Assembly (NCBI GenBank): GCA_946626395.1
Contig: CAMOUF010000054.1
Coordinates: 1 to 6,377, forward strand
From: an uncultured Clostridia bacterium
Lineage (GTDB): Bacteria; Bacillota; Clostridia; Christensenellales; Aristaeellaceae
Direction of reading: 5' to 3'
Length of the DNA stretch: 6,377 bases
The notes under the pieces are model-generated. The model was given only the letters and a program-made list of their open reading frames with translations, had not been told where the DNA came from and ran no database searches. A program made the translations under genes and the position numbers. Positions 1 through 5,763 of this stretch are shown piece after piece; position 1 is the stretch's first letter; each line of letters opens with the position of its first letter.

Positions 1-423
1 CAAAACAACCGCATCAAGGATATCGACTTCTGGTGGGATCGGGCGCTGAACTTTGACGGCGAAACCGGGCCCTATGTGCAGTACACCTACGCCCGGTGCG
101 GGTCCGTGCTGCGCAAGGCCCCGGAAAGCGCCGCCGCTCCGGATTATTCCGCCCTCACAGATGACGAGGCCCAGGCCCTGCTGCGGCTGCTGTCCCGTTT
201 CCCCGAGGCGGTCAGCGAAGCCTGCCTGCGCAACGAGCCTTCCATCGTCACCCGGGCCACCACGGAAATCGCCAAGGCTTACAATAAATATTACTACGAG
301 CACCGCATCCTGGACGACGACCCTGCCGCCACCGCCGCGCGGCTGGAACTGACCCAAGCCACCCGGGCCGTGATCAAAACCGGGCTGTATCTCATCGGCG
401 TTTCCGCGCCGGAGCGGATGTAA
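1..423 (+). CDS. argS: arginyl-tRNA synthetase, C-terminal part
   Basis: This is the last 140 residues of a class I aminoacyl-tRNA synthetase that charges tRNA-Arg with arginine in the cytoplasm. The gene is open at the left edge and frame 1 is coding from base 1. The visible portion begins just before the stretch DFWWDRALNFDGETGPYVQY, followed by TYARCGSVLRKA, which is the classic junction into the all-helical C-terminal DALR anticodon-binding domain of ArgS. The helix SIVTRATTEIAKAYNKYYYE and the terminal LIGVSAPERM are also typical; the family very often ends in a G-x-x-x-P-E-R-M-like tail. The HIGH and KMSK-type catalytic regions lie outside the window. The stop is TAA at 421-423. dapF starts 58 bases downstream with its own ribosome binding site. 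The two genes have no direct pathway link, so co-transcription is possible but unproven. Confidence 0.95.
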   Translation, partial: QNNRIKDIDFWWDRALNFDGETGPYVQYTYARCGSVLRKAPESAAAPDYSALTDDEAQALLRLLSRFPEAVSEACLRNEPSIVTRATTEIAKAYNKYYYEHRILDDDPAATAARLELTQATRAVIKTGLYLIGVSAPERM

Positions 424-481
424 CCGCCCCCGGCTGCGCATCATATACTTGTTAAGGATAAAGCCGGAAGGAGGCAGCGGC

Positions 482-1318
482 ATGAGGTTTACGAAAATGC
501 ACGGCATCGGCAACGATTATATTTATGTGAATTGCTTTGAAGAGGTGGTCAACGATCCCGAGCGCCTGGCCATCGTCATGTCCCGCCCCCATTTCGGCGT
601 GGGCGCGGACGGGCTGATCCTGATCGAGCCCAGCGACACGGCGGACTTCGGCATGCGCATCTTCAATTCCGACGGCAGCGAAGCGGGCATGTGCGGCAAC
701 GGCATCCGGTGCGTGGGCAAGTACGTCTACGAACGGGGGCTGACTGACAAGACCCAATTGACCATCGACACCAAGGGCGGCCTGAAGATCATCGAACTGG
801 ACGTGGAGGGCGGCAAGGTGAACCGGGTGAAGGTGGACATGGGCACCCCGGAGCTGAACCCCCGGCTGATTCCCGTGGACCTGCCCGGAGAAATCGTGCT
901 GCGCCACCGGCTGCAGATCATGGGCCAAACCTGGTTCATCACCTGCGTGAACATGGGCAATCCCCACGCGGTGCTGTTCGTGCGGGACCCGGAGGTCATC
1001 GACCTGCCCACCATCGGCCCCATGATCGAGCATCATCCCCTGTTCCCCCGGCGCACCAATGTGGAATTCGTGCGGGTCATTGACCGCGGCATCCTGCAAA
1101 TGCGGGTATGGGAGCGGGGCGCGGGGGAAACCCTGGCCTGCGGCACCGGCGCCTGCGCCAGCCTGGTGGCCACCGTGCTGGCCGGCCTCAGCGACCGCAC
1201 CGTGCAGATGAAGCTGTCCGGCGGCAACCTGCAACTGCATTGGAACGCCGACGACAACCACGTTTACCAGACCGGCCCCGCCGCCTTCGTGTACGACGGG
1301 GAATGGCTGGAGGACTGA
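482..1318 (+). CDS. dapF: diaminopimelate epimerase
   Basis: DapF is a PLP-independent racemase that converts LL-diaminopimelate to meso-diaminopimelate, the precursor of lysine and the peptidoglycan cross-linking residue. I chose ATG 482 because AAGGAGG (468-474) lies 7 bases upstream and the protein then begins MRFTKMHGIGNDYIYV, the standard DapF N-terminus. An in-frame TTG at 449 is not supported. The product is 278 residues, normal for the family. Both halves of the pseudo-symmetric fold carry their catalytic cysteine: Cys71 in GMCGNGIRC and Cys220 in LACGTGACAS. The substrate-binding motifs FNSDGSEAGMCGNGIR and ERGAGETLACGTGA are intact, as are NMGNPHAV and RTNVEFV. TATACT at 444-449 resembles a -10 box, but I see no good -35 element. 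No convincing terminator follows the stop; an AT-rich transposase island begins immediately. dapL, the preceding pathway step, lies beyond that island. Confidence 0.97.
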   Translation: MRFTKMHGIGNDYIYVNCFEEVVNDPERLAIVMSRPHFGVGADGLILIEPSDTADFGMRIFNSDGSEAGMCGNGIRCVGKYVYERGLTDKTQLTIDTKGGLKIIELDVEGGKVNRVKVDMGTPELNPRLIPVDLPGEIVLRHRLQIMGQTWFITCVNMGNPHAVLFVRDPEVIDLPTIGPMIEHHPLFPRRTNVEFVRVIDRGILQMRVWERGAGETLACGTGACASLVATVLAGLSDRTVQMKLSGGNLQLHWNADDNHVYQTGPAAFVYDGEWLED

Positions 1319-1391
1319 GTTTTTCTTACAATATCGAATATTAGAAGAATAATAAGTTTTTTGTTTTCAGCCATCTTTGGATGAGGCATTT
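1319..1391 (+). promoter_or_regulatory. AT-rich spacer with possible transposase promoter
   Basis: This short AT-rich gap follows dapF and marks an abrupt composition change. CTTACA (1325-1330) and AATAAT (1348-1353) are separated by 17 bases and match the sigma-A -35 and -10 boxes at 4 of 6 and 5 of 6 positions. They could drive the transposase gene. A small palindrome, AATAT-CGA-ATATT, overlaps the area (1330-1342). In such AT-rich DNA, matches of this quality arise by chance, so the call is weak. The T-run at 1357-1367 has no preceding GC stem and is not a terminator. Confidence 0.25.
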
Positions 1392-1982
1392 ATGATGGAT
1401 GGGAATAATCCAAAACGAAAAAAGAACCGTCTGGAGGGTTTCAATTACGCTGAAAATCGTATATACTTTATCACGGTATGTACGTCTCCTCGGCGGAACT
1501 TGTTTTGGACCCAGAGCGCAATGGAGGATGTGTTTTGCTGGCTCCCAGAAAATGTAGGGGCGGATATTATCCGCCCGCCTGCTGTTGATCCGCTGACAAA
1601 GGCAGGAAAGACAGTAAAAACTTCGATTCTTTCTATTCCCGAGCATTATAGACAGATCGAAGTCAAACATTTCTGCATCATGCCCGATCACGTACATCTC
1701 CTGCTTTACTTCTGGTCGGATAGCAATGGGCAGAATTCCAATACGCCTACCTTATCCACTGTAGTAGGATCAATGAAACGGTGGGTTTCAAAACAGCTGG
1801 GATATTCACCATGGCAAAAATCCTTCTATGACCATATTATCCGAAACCAGAAAGAATATGAAGCGGCGTATGCTTACATCGAAAATAATCCTGTTCAATG
1901 GTTTATCAAACATGACGATGGAAAAATCGAAGACTTGTTTGAAAACGTGTGCTGGGCAGGCTTTGAAAAAAAGCAGATCTAA
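1392..1982 (+). CDS. REP-associated tyrosine (RAYT) / Y1-type transposase
   Basis: This is a single-domain HUH endonuclease of the IS200/TnpA-REP group (Y1_Tnp superfamily), which nicks single-stranded DNA at palindromic repeats. The 196-residue product begins with the usual basic segment NPKRKKNRLEGFNYAENRIYF. It carries the metal-binding HUH motif His100-Val-His102 in IMPDHVHLLL. The likely nucleophile is Tyr162 in AAYAYIENNP, aligned from memory with Tyr115 of E. coli TnpA-REP. The conserved SFYDHIIRNQKEYEAA helix precedes it. All key residues are present and the frame is uninterrupted, so it may be active. I prefer ATG 1392, with a weak GAGG at 1383-1386; ATG 1395 and an upstream TTG at 1377 are alternatives. 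Codons 55-62 (VGADIIRP) are encoded by one copy of a palindrome that recurs inverted just after the stop. The gene is much more AT-rich than its neighbours (24 of 60 G/C at 1381-1440, against 44 of 60 at 2221-2280), which suggests horizontal origin. Confidence 0.9.
   Translation: MMDGNNPKRKKNRLEGFNYAENRIYFITVCTSPRRNLFWTQSAMEDVFCWLPENVGADIIRPPAVDPLTKAGKTVKTSILSIPEHYRQIEVKHFCIMPDHVHLLLYFWSDSNGQNSNTPTLSTVVGSMKRWVSKQLGYSPWQKSFYDHIIRNQKEYEAAYAYIENNPVQWFIKHDDGKIEDLFENVCWAGFEKKQI
1554..1578 (+). repeat. REP-like palindrome inside the transposase frame
   Basis: This 25-base element is repeated exactly, in inverse orientation, at 1993-2017. It is itself a near-perfect palindrome: GGGCGGATA pairs with TATCCGCCC around a single central T (9-bp arms). 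It lies in the coding frame and specifies Val55 to Pro62 of the transposase without disrupting it. RAYT transposases act on palindromic REP-type elements, so this is likely a substrate copy carried within the gene. Whether it inserted there or the repeat arose from the gene cannot be told from the window. Confidence 0.8.
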
Positions 1983-1992
1983 GCATGTCGCT

Positions 1993-2017
1993 GCGGGCGG
2001 ATAATATCCGCCCCTAC
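1993..2017 (-). repeat. REP-like palindrome downstream of the transposase, inverse copy
   Basis: This is an exact reverse complement of the 25 bases at 1554-1578, located 10 bases after the transposase stop codon. The stem (GGGCGGATA with TATCCGCCC) is followed by CTACCTTTCGCGTTTGTTTC, a moderately T-rich tail, so it could also act as a weak transcription terminator for the transposase. Together with the internal copy it forms an inverted pair about 415 bases apart, reminiscent of the paired palindromes (BIMEs) mobilised by RAYT enzymes. Confidence 0.8.
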
Positions 2018-2113
2018 CTTTCGCGTTTGTTTCATTTGTGCTTCCTCCCACTTTGATGCAAATGCGGCAATATTAAAAGGGCTGAAAACTTGTCCTGAAA
2101 TTGGAGGCTTCTC

Positions 2114-3322
2114 ATGAAAATCAACACCAACCTGGCCACGCTGCCTGCCGGATATTTGTTTGCTGAAATCGCCAAACGGGTGAAAGAATACGCCGCCCAG
2201 AACCCCGGCACGGACATTCTGCGCCTGGGCATCGGCGATGTGACCCGGCCCCTGGTGCCCGCCGTGGTGGACGCCATGAAGCGGGCCGCCGACGAGATGG
2301 GCACGCCCCGGGGCTTCCATGGCTACGGGCCGGACTTTGGCTATGATTTTCTCATCGACGCCATCATCGCCAGCGATTACGCCGCCCGGGGGGTGGAAAT
2401 CGGCAGGGACGAGGTGTTCATTTCCGACGGCGCGAAATCCGACGTGGGCAATTTGCAGGAGCTGTTCGGCCCTGACGCGAAAATCGCCGTCACCGACCCG
2501 GTGTATCCCGTGTACGTGGATTCCAACGCTATGGCGGGCCGCCTGGGCCAATATGAAAACGGCCAATGGACGGGCCTGACCTATCTGCCCTGCAACGCGG
2601 AAAACGGCTTTGTGCCGCCCCTGCCGGACAAACCGGTGGATGTGATCTATCTTTGCTATCCCAACAACCCCACCGGCACGGTGCTGACCAAAGAGCAGCT
2701 TCAAAAATTCGTGGACTGGGCCCTGAAAAACGACGCCCTGATCGTATACGACGCGGCCTATAAAGCCTTCATTTCCGACCCGGCCATTCCCCGGAGCATT
2801 TTTGAAATCCCCGGCGCGAAGAAATGCGCCATGGAATGCTGCTCCTTCTCCAAGACCGCGGGCTTCACCGGCACCCGCTGCGCCTACACCATCGTGCCCA
2901 AGGAGCTGGTTTTTGACGGCGTATCCCTGAACCGCCTCTGGGGCCGCCGCCAGGCCACCAAATTCAACGGCGTTTCCTATCCCGTTCAGGTGGCCGCCGC
3001 GGCGGTGTACTCCCCCGAGGGGCAGAAGCAGAACATGGAAAACATCGCCTATTACCACGAGAACGCCCGGGTCATCCGGGAAGGGCTGGAAAGCGCGGGC
3101 ATCCAGGTGTTCGGCGGCGTGCACGCGCCCTATATCTGGATGAAGACGCCGAACAACATGCCCTCCTGGGATTTCTTTGATCTGTTGCTGAAAAAGGCCC
3201 ATGTGGTGGGCACCCCCGGCGAGGGCTTTGGCCCGGCTGGAGAAGGCTATTTCCGGCTGACGGCCTTCAATACCCTGGAGAATACCAAGGAAGCGGTCAG
3301 CAGAATCATTCAGGTTTTGTAA
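2114..3322 (+). CDS. dapL: LL-diaminopimelate aminotransferase
   Basis: DapL is a PLP-dependent class I/II aminotransferase that makes LL-diaminopimelate directly from tetrahydrodipicolinate using glutamate, bypassing the acylated intermediates of the DapD/C/E route. The start is ATG 2114 with GGAGG at 2103-2107. The 402-residue product has the usual family length of about 400-410. The PLP-binding lysine is Lys247 in SFSKTAGFTGTRCAY. Other landmarks are RLGIGDVTRPL (N-terminal arm), SDGAKSD, DPVYPVYVDSN, YLCYPNNPTG, Asp213 in YDAAYKAF, and GVHAPYIWMKTPNN. The C-terminal GTPGEGFGPAGEGYFRLTAF contains the carboxylate-binding arginine (Arg381). The HAPYIW and GPAGEGYFRL stretches separate DapL from general aspartate aminotransferases. 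It acts in the cytoplasm, upstream of DapF. The 131 bases before it hold the inverse REP-like palindrome; I found no strong promoter there. Confidence 0.96.
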   Translation: MKINTNLATLPAGYLFAEIAKRVKEYAAQNPGTDILRLGIGDVTRPLVPAVVDAMKRAADEMGTPRGFHGYGPDFGYDFLIDAIIASDYAARGVEIGRDEVFISDGAKSDVGNLQELFGPDAKIAVTDPVYPVYVDSNAMAGRLGQYENGQWTGLTYLPCNAENGFVPPLPDKPVDVIYLCYPNNPTGTVLTKEQLQKFVDWALKNDALIVYDAAYKAFISDPAIPRSIFEIPGAKKCAMECCSFSKTAGFTGTRCAYTIVPKELVFDGVSLNRLWGRRQATKFNGVSYPVQVAAAAVYSPEGQKQNMENIAYYHENARVIREGLESAGIQVFGGVHAPYIWMKTPNNMPSWDFFDLLLKKAHVVGTPGEGFGPAGEGYFRLTAFNTLENTKEAVSRIIQVL

Positions 3323-3351
3323 CACGGGGGAAGCAATCCCTAAAGAATCAT

Positions 3352-3384
3352 CCCCTTCCGTCCCGAATCGGTTTTCGGAAGGGG
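3352..3384. other. hairpin after dapL (9-bp stem)
   Basis: CCCCTTCCG (3352-3360) pairs perfectly with CGGAAGGGG (3376-3384), leaving a 15-base loop. It lies 29 bases past the dapL stop. No T-run follows, so it is not a canonical intrinsic terminator. It may stabilise the dapL transcript end or contribute to folding of the purA leader. GGGGA at 3327-3331 could pair with TCCCC at 3351-3355 and would compete with this stem, but with only 5 bp that alternative is weak. Confidence 0.5.
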
Positions 3385-3385
3385 C

Positions 3386-3424
3386 GCGGTGGAACCGCTT
3401 TTGACACAAAAGCGGTTCCACCGC
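3386..3424. repeat. 17-18-bp perfect hairpin in the purA leader
   Basis: The arms at 3386-3402 and 3408-3424 are perfectly complementary over 17 bp, or 18 bp if G3403-C3407 pairs. The stem core GGAACCGCTTTT resembles that of the long hairpin between sleB and ypeB. The 3' side is followed by five A residues rather than T residues, so it is not a normal terminator on the + strand. It ends 22 bases before the purA ribosome binding site (AGGAGG, 3446-3451). Its apex contains a consensus -35 box. Confidence 0.75.
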
Positions 3425-3430
3425 AAAAAT
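3401..3430 (+). promoter_or_regulatory. possible purA promoter with -35 in hairpin apex
   Basis: TTGACA at 3401-3406 is a perfect sigma-A -35 hexamer. With an 18-base spacer the matching -10 would be AAAAAT (3425-3430), 4 of 6 positions against TATAAT. Transcription would then begin near 3437, giving purA a short leader with its AGGAGG. The -10 is mediocre, and the -35 sits in the loop of a perfect inverted repeat, which could make it sensitive to DNA structure or to a binding protein. The alternative is a chance match created by the palindrome. Confidence 0.35.
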
Positions 3431-3460
3431 CTTATTCATTTATACAGGAGGGGTTTCCAT

Positions 3461-4738
3461 ATGGTACGCGCGATCGTCGGCGCCAACTGGGGCGATGAAG
3501 GAAAAGGGAAAATTACGGACATGCTGGCCGAGAACAGCCATATTGTGATCCGCTTTCAGGGCGGGGCCAACGCGGGCCACACCATCATCAACGATTACGG
3601 CAAGTTTGCCCTGCATCTTCTGCCCTCCGGGGCCTGCCACCAGCATGTGATCAACGTGATCGGCCCCGGCGTGGCGCTGGACATTGAAGCGCTGCTGGCC
3701 GAAATCAAAACCCTGACGGACCGGGGCGTGCCCGCGCCCAGGCTGCTGATTTCCGATCGCGCCCAGGTGCTGATGGAATACCATGTGGCCTTCGACTGCT
3801 ATGAGGAAGAGCGGCTGGGCAAGGCCTCCTTCGGCTCCACCAAATCCGGCATCGCCCCCTTCTACGGGGACAAGTATATGAAGATCGGCGTGCAGCTGTG
3901 CCAGATGCTGGACAAGGATATTCTGCGCCAGCGGCTGACCAACGCGGCCAAGCTGAAAAACGCCATGCTGGAAAACCTGTATCACAAGCCCCTGATGGAC
4001 GTGGACCAGCTGACCGAAAAGTATTACGCCCTGGCCAAGTCCATCGAGCCCATGGTGGGGGACGTGGCCCAATTTTTGCACAAGGCGGTCAAGGAAGGCA
4101 AGCGCATCCTGCTGGAGGGCCAGCTGGGCACCCTGCGGGACCCCGACCACGGCATCTTCCCCTTCACCACCTCCTCCTCGCCCCTGGCGGGCTTTGGCGC
4201 GGTGGGCGCGGGCCTGCCCGTCACCGCCTTTGAAGAGGTCATCGCCGTGACCAAGGCCTATTCCTCCTGCGTGGGTGCGGGCCCCTTCACCACCGAGCTG
4301 TTCGGCGACGAAGCGGAAGAGCTGCGCCGCCGGGGCGGCGACGCGGGCGAGTACGGCGCGAAAACGGGCCGCCCCCGCCGGGTGGGCTGGTTCGACGCGG
4401 TGGCCACCCGGTACGGCTGCATGGTGCAGGGAGCCACTGACTGCGTGATGACCAACCTGGACGTGCTGGGCTATCTGGACGAAATCAAGGTCTGCGTGGC
4501 CTATGAAATCGACGGCCAGCAGGTGAAGGATTTCCCCGTCACCCCCAAGCTGGACAGGGCCAAGCCCGTCTACGTCACCCTCCCCGGCTGGAAGCAGGAT
4601 ATCCGGGGCCTGACGAAATATGAGGAGCTGCCCGAAAAGTGCCGCCAGTACGTGGAGTTCATCGAGAAGGAAATCGAGTGCCCCATGACCATGCTCTCCA
4701 ACGGCCCCAAGCGGGACGAGATCATTTACAGGAAATAA
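3461..4738 (+). CDS. purA: adenylosuccinate synthetase (clostridial variant type)
   Basis: PurA catalyses the GTP-dependent joining of IMP and aspartate, the first committed step to AMP. I chose ATG 3461 because AGGAGG (3446-3451) lies 9 bases upstream and the protein then begins MVRAIVGANWGDEGKGK. Upstream in-frame codons from 3389 run through the leader hairpin and are not part of the gene. The 425-residue length is standard. Landmarks are WGDEGKGK (10-17, with catalytic Asp12), NAGHT (38-41, with His40), HLLPSG, the SFGSTKSGIAPFY loop (123-135), QLGTLRDPDHGIFPF (221-235), KTGRPRRVGW (301-310) and the C-terminal SNGPKRDEIIYR. Compared with E. coli PurA as I recall it, the TTGRGIGP loop reads STKSGIAP, and TKLDVL, which reads the GTP base, is TNLDVL. 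These changes recur in Clostridia, so I read this as a divergent but functional clade. The transcript probably ends at the terminator at 4936-4969. Confidence 0.95.
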   Translation: MVRAIVGANWGDEGKGKITDMLAENSHIVIRFQGGANAGHTIINDYGKFALHLLPSGACHQHVINVIGPGVALDIEALLAEIKTLTDRGVPAPRLLISDRAQVLMEYHVAFDCYEEERLGKASFGSTKSGIAPFYGDKYMKIGVQLCQMLDKDILRQRLTNAAKLKNAMLENLYHKPLMDVDQLTEKYYALAKSIEPMVGDVAQFLHKAVKEGKRILLEGQLGTLRDPDHGIFPFTTSSSPLAGFGAVGAGLPVTAFEEVIAVTKAYSSCVGAGPFTTELFGDEAEELRRRGGDAGEYGAKTGRPRRVGWFDAVATRYGCMVQGATDCVMTNLDVLGYLDEIKVCVAYEIDGQQVKDFPVTPKLDRAKPVYVTLPGWKQDIRGLTKYEELPEKCRQYVEFIEKEIECPMTMLSNGPKRDEIIYRK

Positions 4739-4749
4739 CAGCGTGGACA

Positions 4750-4774
4750 GGACAGCCGCCACTGGCGGCTGTCC
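4750..4774. other. GC-rich hairpin after purA (11-bp stem)
   Basis: GGACAGCCGCC (4750-4760) pairs perfectly with GGCGGCTGTCC (4764-4774) around the loop ACT, 11 bases after the purA stop codon. It is followed by GCGCTTCGTCC and not by a T-run, so alone it is a poor intrinsic terminator. It may protect the 3' end of the purA transcript or act as a pause site. It sits immediately upstream of repeat copy A, just as the longer 5716-5762 hairpin sits immediately upstream of copy B, so hairpin plus repeat may form one composite unit. Confidence 0.6.
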
Positions 4775-4783
4775 GCGCTTCGT

Positions 4784-4898
4784 CCCCCTCCGAGAAAGCA
4801 ATCAAAGAATTGATAAACGCACAATCTATCTCTTTTAGTGCTTTACAAGAAAAGAGCCATGGATAGACTGGTATCCTACAAGATTTTGTTTTGAATCG
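4784..4898 (+). repeat. AT-rich intergenic repeat, copy A
   Basis: This is the first of two related non-coding copies of about 115 bases. Bases 4784-4820 match 5764-5800 at 35 of 37 positions. The rest aligns with scattered differences and a few single-base gaps, keeping shared blocks such as TGCTTTA, CCATG and ACAAGATTTTG. A small stem, ATCAA-AGAA-TTGAT (4801-4814), is preserved in both copies, with the nearest substitution falling in its loop. The copy is AT-rich against a GC-rich background. It contains in-frame stops and no convincing gene. The right boundary is approximate. Its identity is unknown; it could be a small mobile-element remnant, a transcribed structural element, or decayed coding sequence. 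Confidence 0.7.
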
Positions 4899-4935
4899 AT
4901 AATAACGCAGTATTACCATTTGTGGTACTGAACCC

Positions 4936-4969
4936 GCCGCTTTGCGCACAGACGTGAAGCGGCTTTTTT
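4936..4969 (+). terminator. intrinsic terminator between purA and sleB
   Basis: GCCGCTT (4936-4942) pairs with AAGCGGC (4957-4963), and six T residues (4964-4969) follow directly: a textbook rho-independent terminator. An inner CAC/GTG pairing could extend the stem. A second small bulged hairpin (CAGT and ACCA pairing with TGGT and ACTG, 4908-4930) lies just before it. The terminator stands about 200 bases after the purA stop, so the purA transcript likely carries hairpin 4750-4774 and repeat copy A in its 3' untranslated region. It insulates sleB from purA. Confidence 0.8.
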
Positions 4970-4984
4970 CGTGCGCCGCGCCGG

Positions 4985-5014
4985 GTATAATCGCCCGGGA
5001 TCCCGGCCACAATA
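4985..5014 (+). promoter_or_regulatory. candidate forespore (sigma-G/sigma-F) promoter of sleB
   Basis: GTATA (4985-4989) matches the forespore -35 consensus (about GHATR). CACAATA (5008-5014) lies 18 bases further and matches the sigma-G -10 (about CATNHTA) except for the T. Read as a sigma-F site, GGCCACAATA (5005-5014) fits the GGNNANAHTR form with a 15-base spacer. Transcription would begin near 5020, about 20 bases before the sleB start. B. subtilis sleB is a sigma-G gene, so position and class agree. The TATAAT at 4986-4991 overlaps the -35 and lacks a decent -35 of its own. The consensus sequences are from memory. A 12-bp palindrome, CCGGGATCCCGG (4995-5006), fills much of the spacer. 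Confidence 0.55.
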
Positions 5015-5040
5015 CGAAAAGAAAGAAAGGGCGTGAGGGA

Positions 5041-5691
5041 ATGAAGAAATGGTGCGCGGCGGCGCTGTGCGTGCTGCTGCTGTTTGCGGGCATCCAAAGC
5101 GCGGAAGGGGCCGTAGCCTGGGGGGACCGGGGCGGGGACGTGACCCGCATTCAGCAGCGGCTGCGGCAATACGGCTATATGGACGCCCCGGCCGACGGCA
5201 TTTACGGCCAGGCCACCTATGACGCGGTGCTCTGGTTTCAGCGCAAAAACGGCCTGCGGGCCGACGGGGTGGTGGGCCCCGCCACCGCCGCCGCCCTGGG
5301 CATTTCCCTGTCCGACACGGCCCCGGCGGGCAGCTACAACGAAAGCGAAATTTATACCCTGGCCCGGCTGGTGCACGCGGAAGCCCGGGGAGAACCCTAT
5401 TTGGGCAAGGTAGCCGTGGCCGCCGTGGTGCTGAACCGGGTGCGTTCCGCCTCTTTTCCCAACACCATCAGCGGCGTGATTTACCAGGCCGGGGCCTTTG
5501 ACTGTGTGGCGGACGGGCAGATCAACTTATCTCCTGACGGCGACGCCATCCGCGCCGCCCGGGACGCCATGAACGGCTGGGATCCCACCGGCGGCTGCGT
5601 GTATTATTACAACCCCGCCACCTCCACCAGCGCCTGGATCTGGAGCCGGGAGGTGCGCCTGACCATCGGCGCCCACGCCTTCGCGGTGTAA
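5041..5691 (+). CDS. sleB: spore cortex-lytic enzyme SleB (PG-binding + hydrolase_2)
   Basis: SleB is a spore-cortex hydrolase, a lytic transglycosylase acting on muramic-delta-lactam peptidoglycan, made in the forespore and active at germination. I chose ATG 5041 because it gives a clear signal peptide: MKKWC, a hydrophobic run AAALCVLLLFAGIQ, then a likely cleavage near SAEGAVA (about residues 20-26). AAAGGG at 5026-5031 is the probable ribosome binding site. The 216-residue product has two domains. A peptidoglycan-binding_1 domain spans about 27-87 (GDVTRIQQRLRQYGY through DGVVGPATAAAL). The SleB/CwlJ hydrolase domain spans about 101-216, with catalytic Glu114 in LVHAEARGE, plus AVAAVVLNRV, FDCVADGQIN, YYYNPATSTS and the C-terminal IGAHAFAV. 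CwlJ lacks the signal peptide and binding domain, so SleB is the better call. A candidate forespore promoter lies just upstream and ypeB follows 239 bases downstream. Confidence 0.93.
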   Translation: MKKWCAAALCVLLLFAGIQSAEGAVAWGDRGGDVTRIQQRLRQYGYMDAPADGIYGQATYDAVLWFQRKNGLRADGVVGPATAAALGISLSDTAPAGSYNESEIYTLARLVHAEARGEPYLGKVAVAAVVLNRVRSASFPNTISGVIYQAGAFDCVADGQINLSPDGDAIRAARDAMNGWDPTGGCVYYYNPATSTSAWIWSREVRLTIGAHAFAV

Positions 5692-5715
5692 ATTTTCAGG
5701 CTTAATGAAAAAGTT

Positions 5716-5762
5716 TGTGGGGGGAACCGCTCTTTGGATGCCAAAGAGCGGTTCCCCCCACA
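5716..5762. repeat. perfect 22-bp hairpin between sleB and ypeB
   Basis: The arms at 5716-5737 and 5741-5762 are perfectly complementary over 22 bp around the 3-base loop ATG. As RNA this would be an extremely stable hairpin. On the + strand it is followed by a C-run, not a T-run, so it is not a canonical terminator for sleB. Read on the - strand, it is followed by AACTTTTTCATT, which is closer to a terminator, but no - strand gene is seen here. Its core GGAACCGCTCTT resembles the purA-leader hairpin. It could block readthrough into ypeB, protect the sleB mRNA end, or belong to a dispersed repeat. Confidence 0.8.
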
Positions 5763-5763
5763 C

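Noticed and set aside
1341..1697. - strand open frame opposite the transposase containing a NIRPYIF-like stretch.
   Set aside because: The stretch comes from reading the palindrome in reverse. The + strand gene has full family motifs and the - strand frame has none.
3329..3350. AAGCAATC and AAAGAAT blocks in the dapL-purA gap resembling the start of the sleB-flanking repeat.
   Set aside because: Only 8 and 7 bases match, with a 3-base insertion, no similarity beyond them, and no hairpin on the expected side. This could be chance.
1979..4801. Two very long - strand open frames (1979-3439 and 3440-4801) opposite dapL and purA.
   Set aside because: They are antisense shadows caused by the GC-rich codon usage of clearly real + strand genes and show no protein family features.
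4986..4991. TATAAT as a sigma-A -10 box for sleB.
   Set aside because: The bases 16-17 upstream are a terminator T-run, not a -35 box. The forespore-type reading of the same region fits the gene better.
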